Assembly: GCF_029028005.1 (NCBI RefSeq)
Contig: NZ_JAOTPO010000007.1
Coordinates: 124,001-188,000 of the forward strand
Reading direction: 5' to 3'
Source: Alkalihalobacterium chitinilyticum
GTDB lineage: Bacteria > Bacillota > Bacilli > Bacillales > Bacillaceae_F
Length of the DNA: 64,000 bases
A program made the position numbers and the translations under genes. The notes beneath the pieces are model-generated. The model saw nothing but the letters and a program-made list of their open reading frames with translations. It was not told the origin of the DNA and made no database searches. Shown piece after piece: positions 58,915 through 64,000 of this stretch (its first letter is position 1; every line of letters begins with the position of its first letter).

Positions 58915-59328
58915 CCGCATGAGCTGATGGGGAAACGTCATTTTGGAAAACGACAGCTGCGCATTGGATCGTTTTAACACTTCATCACTTAATCCTAGTG
59001 ATCCTCCGATTATAAATGCAATTTTACTTTTACCGTACGTGGCCAGCTTGTCCAGCTCCGACGCTAACTGTTCCGATGACATTTGCTTTCCTTGAATGGC
59101 AAGTGCAATTACATGTGCATCAGGATGCACTTTGGCAAGAATTCGTTCGCCCTCTTTTTGCTTAATTTGTTCCATTTCTGTTTCACTTAATTGTTCCGGG
59201 GCTTTTTCATCTGGTACTTCAATGACTTCTATCTTTGCATAGGCACTTAATCTTTTTAAATATTCATTTATCCCCAACGTTAAATATTTCTCTTTTAGCT
59301 TTCCTACAGTGACAATTGAGATATTCAC
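58849..59328 (-). CDS. rlmH: 23S rRNA (pseudouridine-1915-N3)-methyltransferase RlmH
   Basis: A 159-aa SPOUT methyltransferase, intact at both ends. The SAM-binding knot shows as [13 protein letters not shown], and the conserved C-terminus is [14 protein letters not shown]. It methylates pseudouridine 1915 in helix 69 of 23S rRNA. It is normally the last gene downstream of the walRK-htrC cluster (yydA). The mobile element is inserted at its 3' end without altering the protein. Confidence 0.97.
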   Translation of the reverse strand: MNISIVTVGKLKEKYLTLGINEYLKRLSAYAKIEVIEVPDEKAPEQLSETEMEQIKQKEGERILAKVHPDAHVIALAIQGKQMSSEQLASELDKLATYGKSKIAFIIGGSLGLSDEVLKRSNAQLSFSKMTFPHQLMRLILVEQVYRAFRINRGEPYHK

Positions 59329-59355
59329 AGGTTAATTCTCCCCACTCTAATAAAG

Positions 59356-59645
59356 TTATCCACAGAACTTATCCACATATCCACACACTTGTTCCCATTA
59401 ATCTGTAATTATGTATGTAGGTTGCTCGTCACAGAAGGAGCAACCTGTGGATAATTTTTGTTCATCTGATAAAATTTCCATGTTTGGTGCTGCCTCACAC
59501 TCGTCAATAATGTGCTCCATTGCTAGTTCTACGTGTTCTTTACAAGTATAGTATTTCATATTGGTACTCCCTTCACATCCGCTCATTAACTTTTTGGCTT
59601 TTTATTATAACATACCCTATCCTATATCATGTTACTTGTGGATAA
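59356..59645. promoter_or_regulatory. DnaA-box cluster
   Basis: Perfect TTATCCACA boxes lie at 59356-59364 and 59369-59377; ATATCCACA (one mismatch) is at 59377-59385. Perfect inverted boxes TGTGGATAA are at 59446-59454 and 59637-59645. They span the region around the small CxxH/CxxC gene upstream of rlmH. Confidence 0.8.
59398..59559 (-). CDS. CxxH/CxxC motif protein
   Basis: A 53-aa protein with YTCKEHVELAMEHIIDECE and CSFCDEQPTYIITD. The Cys/His pairs suggest a small zinc-binding protein, matching the CxxH/CxxC (BA_5709-like) family found beside rlmH in bacilli. The start at 59559 follows GGGAGTACC; a longer reading of 62 aa has no site. Function unknown. Confidence 0.85.
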   Translation of the reverse strand: MKYYTCKEHVELAMEHIIDECEAAPNMEILSDEQKLSTGCSFCDEQPTYIITD

Positions 59646-59756
59646 ACTTTTTAGCTCTCTTACTATTATTGTGTACACCAACTAACAATTAAATGGTAAT
59701 ATTTATATAAATCAATCTATTTATTCAAACCACTCTAAAATTGAAGGAGCGAAACT

Positions 59757-60680
59757 ATGAATTTTACTAATATTACTGTTGCAGGTAGTGGTGTGTTAGG
59801 CAGTCAAATCGCTTTCCAAACGGCATTCAAAGGATTTAATGTATCTGTCTTTGACATTAATGATGAAGCGATTCAAAAAGGACAGGACAGAATTTTAAGA
59901 TTAAAACGCCTTTATCAAAAAGACTTAGGAGCTTCTGACGAAGAAGTGAATGCTGCATACGACCGAATTTCTTTTTATACGGATCTATCTCAAGCAACAA
60001 GAGATACGGATCTCGTAATTGAAGCTGTTCCTGAAGTCGTATCCATCAAAACAGATTTTTACGAGAAATTAGGACAAGTTGCACCTGAAAAAACTGTTTT
60101 TGCTACTAACTCTTCAACGTTCCTCCCTAGTCAATTTGCAGAAGCTACAGGCAGACCAGAAAAGTTCTTAGCTCTTCATTTTGCTAATACGATTTGGAAA
60201 AACAACACGGCAGAGGTAATGAAACACCCAGGTACGGATATGAAAGTATTTGATGAAGTACTTCAATTTGCTGAAGAAATTGGAATGATTGGTCTTCCAC
60301 TATATAAAGAACAACCTGGCTATATCATCAACTCTTTACTCGTACCATTCTTAGAAGCAGCTCAAATGCTCCTAGCCAACGAAGTCTCAGACATCGAAAC
60401 AATTGATAAAACGTGGATGATTGGAACGGGAGCCCCTATAGGTCCATTTGCAATGCTAGACGTGGTTGGTGTGACTACCGCTTATAATATTACCAATGCA
60501 AGAGCTCAAGCAACAGGTAATGAAGAACTTAAAAAACTAGCTGACTTTATTAAAACGGAATATATCGATAAAGGAAAATTGGGTAGAGAAACAGGAGAAG
60601 GCTTTTATACATATCCCAACCCGAGTTTTGCTAAACCGGACTTTTTAAAAGGGAAAGCTGACTACTTGGTAAAAAGCTAA
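59757..60680 (+). CDS. 3-hydroxyacyl-CoA dehydrogenase (3-hydroxybutyryl-CoA type)
   Basis: A 307-aa enzyme. The N-terminal Rossmann motif is GSGVLGSQIAFQTAFKG with Asp in VFDIND specifying NAD; the conserved DLVIEAVPE and TNSSTFLPSQ follow, then catalytic His in LHFANT. The C-terminal helical domain has GYIINSLLVPFL and GLGRETGEGFY-like KLGRETGEGFYTY. It oxidises or reduces short 3-hydroxyacyl-CoA. It is a lone plus-strand gene inserted between rlmH and htrC. GAAGGAGCG precedes the ATG. Confidence 0.92.
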   Translation: MNFTNITVAGSGVLGSQIAFQTAFKGFNVSVFDINDEAIQKGQDRILRLKRLYQKDLGASDEEVNAAYDRISFYTDLSQATRDTDLVIEAVPEVVSIKTDFYEKLGQVAPEKTVFATNSSTFLPSQFAEATGRPEKFLALHFANTIWKNNTAEVMKHPGTDMKVFDEVLQFAEEIGMIGLPLYKEQPGYIINSLLVPFLEAAQMLLANEVSDIETIDKTWMIGTGAPIGPFAMLDVVGVTTAYNITNARAQATGNEELKKLADFIKTEYIDKGKLGRETGEGFYTYPNPSFAKPDFLKGKADYLVKS

Positions 60681-60690
60681 CCACCACAAC

Positions 60691-60726
60691 AAAGAGGCAT
60701 TCTAGACGAATGCCTCTTTACTTTTC
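60691..60726. terminator. Bidirectional terminator between convergent genes
   Basis: AAAGAGGCATTC-TAGAC-GAATGCCTCTTT perfect stem, shared by the dehydrogenase gene (+) and htrC (-). Confidence 0.9.
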
Positions 60727-60740
60727 ATTATTTTTAACAA

Positions 60741-61958
60741 CTAAAAACTTTGTTGTTCTGCTAATTGTAATTGTATTGTTTCTTTTTTACCTTGTCGATA
60801 GAAGGTCACTTCAATTTCGTCACCAATTCGTGTTTTCGAATATAAGTACTTTCTTAAATCGTGGCTATTCTCAATTTTGGTACCATCAATTTCGACTATG
60901 ACATCATATTCCTTAAGCCCAGCTCGCTCAGCTGGTGACATTGGTGCAATGCTTGTGATAAATACACCTGCTTTCACTTCTGCTGGCAACTTCAATGTTT
61001 CTTGCCAGTGGTACCCTGGAATTTCTGATAATGAACGAATGCCGACTCCCATTTGCGGACGTTGTACTTCACCAAATCGTTCAAGGTCTTCAATTACAGG
61101 TACGGCAACGGCTGTTGGGATTGCAAACCCGATCCCCTCTACAGCACTCTGGTTAATTTTCATTGAGTTAATACCAATTACTTGCCCTTTGATATTAATT
61201 AATGCTCCTCCACTATTTCCTGGATTAATCGCAGCATCCGTTTGCAGGACTTCCGCATGCCAATCGATTTGTCCATTTCCAGTTAAGTCAACAGGGATGC
61301 TTCTTTCTTTTGCACTAATAATTCCTTGCGTAACTGAGCTTGAAAAACGAAGACCTAGTGGATTTCCGATCGCAATCGCCGGCTCTCCAGCACGCAGCGT
61401 TTCTGAATTACCAAATTCAGCTACTGTCGTTACCCCATCATCATCAATTTCAAGTACGGCTAAATCGGTAATCACGTCAGCTCCTAACAGTCTCGCTTCT
61501 ACACGAGTTCCATCTGCAAGACTAACCTCAATTTGTCTAGCACCGTCAATTACATGATGGTTCGTTACGACGAATGCTTTTCCATCTGCTTTTTTATAGA
61601 TCACACCAGATCCTGTACCCTCATTTATATCTTCAGACCAAAAGTTGGATTGTTGAAGGTTAATTACGCCAACCACTGCATCGGATACCATTTCAACGGC
61701 ATCGGTAATATCCGTATTGACAGAAACATTGACCGTTTGTTCTAAACCATCAGGTGTTCTTTCGATCACTTCATTGACCGGTTCATTTGCTCGTTCTACT
61801 TCGTATGGAAGAAGTCCCATTTGTGAGAGAACGGGAATTGAAAAAAGAACCATCAATCCTCCAATAACTGCACCAATAAACGCTGACAGACCTAGTCCTT
61901 TTCCATTGCGCCGGTTCTGTCTCGTTTCGGTAGAATAGTGTTCATCGTAATATCCCAT
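60741..61958 (-). CDS. htrC: HtrA-family serine protease with PDZ domain (HtrC/YycK)
   Basis: A protein of about 405 aa: short cytosolic N-terminus, one membrane helix (about 22-45, SAFIGAVIGGLMVLFSIPVL), trypsin-like protease domain and C-terminal PDZ. The triad is His in VTNHHVIDGA, Asp in DLAVLEID and Ser in NPGNSGGAL. It handles envelope protein quality control outside the membrane. Position downstream of walJ matches B. subtilis yycK/htrC. The start at 61958 has ATGGTGG at normal spacing; an in-frame ATG at 61970 (four residues longer) is possible. Confidence 0.9.
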   Translation of the reverse strand: MGYYDEHYSTETRQNRRNGKGLGLSAFIGAVIGGLMVLFSIPVLSQMGLLPYEVERANEPVNEVIERTPDGLEQTVNVSVNTDITDAVEMVSDAVVGVINLQQSNFWSEDINEGTGSGVIYKKADGKAFVVTNHHVIDGARQIEVSLADGTRVEARLLGADVITDLAVLEIDDDGVTTVAEFGNSETLRAGEPAIAIGNPLGLRFSSSVTQGIISAKERSIPVDLTGNGQIDWHAEVLQTDAAINPGNSGGALINIKGQVIGINSMKINQSAVEGIGFAIPTAVAVPVIEDLERFGEVQRPQMGVGIRSLSEIPGYHWQETLKLPAEVKAGVFITSIAPMSPAERAGLKEYDVIVEIDGTKIENSHDLRKYLYSKTRIGDEIEVTFYRQGKKETIQLQLAEQQSF

Positions 61959-62190
61959 GTCTGCCACCATCCTTTTATCGATAGTAAGTAAAATTAAGTC
62001 CTTTTAATTTTATTATATTTGCCCTGAGTAAAAAGTCTACATGAGAGCAATACTTTTGATTATTTCACATACTATCTACTAGATTTCCCAAAAATCAGCG
62101 CCATCAAACCATAATTAAACGCCTCTAGTTCAAGCTTTTTACGATAGAGCTATAAATGCTAGTTTTTTGAAAATATCACTGTATTACGAA

Positions 62191-62235
62191 AAAACAGGAG
62201 TGAGACATTAAGTCGTCTACACTCCTGTTTTATCC
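62191..62235 (-). terminator. Terminator after walJ
   Basis: AAAACAGGAGTG...CACTCCTGTTTT perfect 12-bp stem with a 17-nt loop; T-rich on the minus strand (TTTTCGTAAT). Confidence 0.85.
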
Positions 62236-62253
62236 TAAGTTTTAAATACTTAC

Positions 62254-63048
62254 TTACACAGCCGTCAATTCGGTTGGTTTGTCTGGGTCGGTATCATACA
62301 ATGAAAATTGATGACCATGACCACAGTCCCGTTCATCTAAAATTTGACTGACCGTCATTCTTGCTAAGTCTTTCATATTATTATCTTTACTTAAATGAGC
62401 CAAATAAACGCGCGATGTTTGTTCCCCGACGACATCAGCTAAAGCATGCGCTGCATCTTCATTTGAGACGTGCCCTACATCACTAAGAATTCGTCTTTTG
62501 ACACTCCATGGATAACGTCCCATTCGAAGCATATTAATATCATGGTTCGATTCAAAAATATACGCATCGGCATTTTTAATCGTCCCCTTGATTCTCTCAC
62601 TGACATAGCCCATATCCGTTGCAAGTACTAATTTTTTACCTGAATGGTGAAACACATAAAACATCGGCTCAGCCGCATCATGAGAAACCCCGAACGACTC
62701 AACTTCAAGGTCACCAAATTGTTTGACTTCTTCTCGTTCAAAATGGAACTTTTGCTCGGAAGACAGTGTTCCTAAATCTTTCTCCATCTCTTGCCATGTC
62801 TTTGCATTCGCATAAACGGGAAGATTATATTTCCTAGCAAGTATTCCTACTCCTTTAATATGATCACTGTGTTCATGTGTCACAAGAATGGCATCTAGTT
62901 CTTTAGGCTGGCAGCCGATCGTTTTAAGGAGCTCGTCCATTTTTTTCCCACTTAAGCCAGCATCAATCAGGATCCGCTGGTTTTCAGTAGCGACATAAAG
63001 TGCATTTCCTGAACTCCCACTAGCTAAGACGCTGTATTGCAAAGTCAT
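62254..63048 (-). CDS. walJ: Metallo-beta-lactamase-fold exonuclease WalJ (YycJ)
   Basis: A 264-aa metallohydrolase with [11 protein letters not shown] (HxHxDH) and further metal ligands in the ESNHDINML region. In the walRKHIJ operon; WalJ is reported to act as a 5'-3' double-strand DNA exonuclease and to couple replication with wall metabolism. It starts 36 bp after walI. Confidence 0.95.
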   Translation of the reverse strand: MTLQYSVLASGSSGNALYVATENQRILIDAGLSGKKMDELLKTIGCQPKELDAILVTHEHSDHIKGVGILARKYNLPVYANAKTWQEMEKDLGTLSSEQKFHFEREEVKQFGDLEVESFGVSHDAAEPMFYVFHHSGKKLVLATDMGYVSERIKGTIKNADAYIFESNHDINMLRMGRYPWSVKRRILSDVGHVSNEDAAHALADVVGEQTSRVYLAHLSKDNNMKDLARMTVSQILDERDCGHGHQFSLYDTDPDKPTELTAV

Positions 63049-63083
63049 ATTTTTTCACTCCAGTAATTTCTTCGATTATTCAT

Positions 63084-63854
63084 TTAAAAAACGTCCTGTA
63101 CAGAACCATCGATCGCGTTGATCAAGTAGTCCTCTCCATCTACAGATATTCTCCACATGGGAGCAAATACTTGGACATCACCTACTTGTTTAAAAAAACT
63201 ATAATACCCAAAATCAACTTGGGTTATCGTTTGATTGGCGGTAATTAACTGTTCATTTAACAAGCGTTCGATGGCTTTTAACCCTGAAAGAAACTCTTGC
63301 TCTCTCCCTGTTTCATCAACCTCATAGATCATTTGTTGATAGGCTACAATTTCACTTTGATCATTTAATTGAAGTATTAACGGTGCCTCATCGAAAGAGT
63401 ACATGATTCTATCATCGTATTGTTGCATAAACTGCAACTGATTTCGTTCTTCTTCTTGTTGACTAAAGCGATACATATCGCCATTTAGAACATATTCCTC
63501 GAGAAAACTTTTTACTTGTTGACTCATTGAGCCTTGCTCTAAAGGATACGGTTCTTTTAATCTTGAAATAATGGTGGTTTCATTGACAAAAGTAACTTCT
63601 TGATCTTTTAATCCATTAATCTCTTCTTCTGAAATCACAACGTTTTTACCGACAACTAAAAAACCGGATTGTATTTCTTCATCGAGCGTGTCTTCGATAA
63701 CAATGTTCATCTCGTTTAGACGTTCTTGGAGGGTCGCTTCTATAATCATTGTAATTTGATTATGATGGTTGAGTTCTCGCAACTGATAAAAAAGAAAGCT
63801 GTTTAACAGGATAAACGTAATGATAAAAATCGTTTTCGCTCTACTCCAATCCAT
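63084..63854 (-). CDS. walI: WalK regulatory protein WalI (YycI)
   Basis: A 256-aa bitopic membrane protein: MDWSRAKTIFIITFILLNSFLFYQ is an N-terminal anchor (shown as MDWSRAKTIFII...), followed by a large external domain. With WalH it inhibits the WalK sensor kinase that controls cell-wall turnover. The start at 63854 matches the family beginning and follows GAGGGAG; a 10-residue longer reading lies within walH. It overlaps walH by 14 bp. Confidence 0.92.
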   Translation of the reverse strand: MDWSRAKTIFIITFILLNSFLFYQLRELNHHNQITMIIEATLQERLNEMNIVIEDTLDEEIQSGFLVVGKNVVISEEEINGLKDQEVTFVNETTIISRLKEPYPLEQGSMSQQVKSFLEEYVLNGDMYRFSQQEEERNQLQFMQQYDDRIMYSFDEAPLILQLNDQSEIVAYQQMIYEVDETGREQEFLSGLKAIERLLNEQLITANQTITQVDFGYYSFFKQVGDVQVFAPMWRISVDGEDYLINAIDGSVQDVF

Positions 63855-64000
63855 AATCGTCTCCCTCACGATCTTTTCCATCATCTAACGTTATTTTTTG
63901 CCACACATTATCATAGAAAATATACCAATGCGGTTCTATCGTTACGAACGCGTTCCATTTTTTCATTTCATAGCCGATTGTTATTTTCTGTAGTAACGTT
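63841..64000 (-). CDS. walH: WalK regulatory protein WalH (YycH), 3' end only
   Basis: The minus-strand frame from the window edge encodes 52 C-terminal residues (ending GDDYGLE) and stops at 63841, inside the start of walI. Identity is inferred from the overlap and fixed order walH-walI-walJ. Confidence 0.8.
   Translation of the reverse strand, partial: TLLQKITIGYEMKKWNAFVTIEPHWYIFYDNVWQKITLDDGKDREGDDYGLE

Overview
The window is chromosomal DNA from a low-GC, spore-forming Bacillaceae bacterium. Gene order over the first 47 kb follows the Bacillus subtilis ctpB-minJ-csbA-uvrBA-yvlBCD-hprK-lgt-ppaX-his-trxB-yvcIJK-whiA-crh-clpP and cggR-gapA-pgk-tpiA-gpmI-eno neighbourhoods. Several intergenic repeat types look like those I associate with alkaliphilic bacilli, but the genus cannot be fixed from sequence alone.

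Layout. 1-10.2 kb: the 3' part of an M23/EnvC-like murein hydrolase gene, a catDE-like thiol/catechol stress pair, sporulation protease CtpB, division protein MinJ, small membrane protein CsbA, two zinc-ribbon membrane proteins, and a convergent ECF sigma/anti-sigma pair. 10.2-19.3 kb: uvrBA excision repair, a sigma-W-type yvlBCD envelope stress operon, and hprK. 19.3-30.3 kb: lgt, a Gate-domain membrane protein, ppaX and an acyltransferase, then the compact histidine operon hisZGDBHAFI. 30.5-41.5 kb: a TPR protein, trxB, Nudix yvcI, rapZ-glmR-whiA-crh, clpP with a CtsR box, rpoN (sigL) with a CcpA cre in its leader, a glutaredoxin-like protein and cggR with a tandem operator. 41.7-47.8 kb: the lower glycolytic operon.

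After eno the character changes. An IS256-family element (48183-49668) lacks a target duplication and sits exactly between two unrelated tandem repeat arrays. To its right is an AT-rich accessory region (about 49.8-58.85 kb): a plasmid-type winged-helix replication protein, a 1.2-kb non-coding region with palindromic iterons and a DnaA-like box, three small unknown genes, an XRE repressor with a palindromic operator, and an operon of a 57-aa protein plus two large serine recombinases. The last recombinase ORF runs into the 3' end of rlmH on the opposite strand. This is the site used by staphylococcal SCC elements (orfX/rlmH), so I read the region as an SCC-like, possibly replicative, integrative element. 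Its rep and recombinase transcripts both start with the same terminator-type leader, which suggests one control circuit for replication and integration.

58.85-64 kb returns to core genome: rlmH, a CxxH/CxxC protein, a cluster of perfect DnaA boxes, a 3-hydroxyacyl-CoA dehydrogenase, htrA-like htrC, walJ, walI (yycI) and the end of walH (yycH), the tail of the walRK operon normally near oriC. Joining eno to the oriC-proximal rlmH region is a synteny break, and the IS without target duplication is the likely scar.

Other non-coding signals: tandem arrays with an exact 51-bp period at three loci, a 21-bp array, a 31-bp array, a MITE-like repeat, and a candidate C-rich small RNA downstream of trxB with 11-bp-phased TAAC boxes before its promoter. 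No tRNA, rRNA or CRISPR array was seen.
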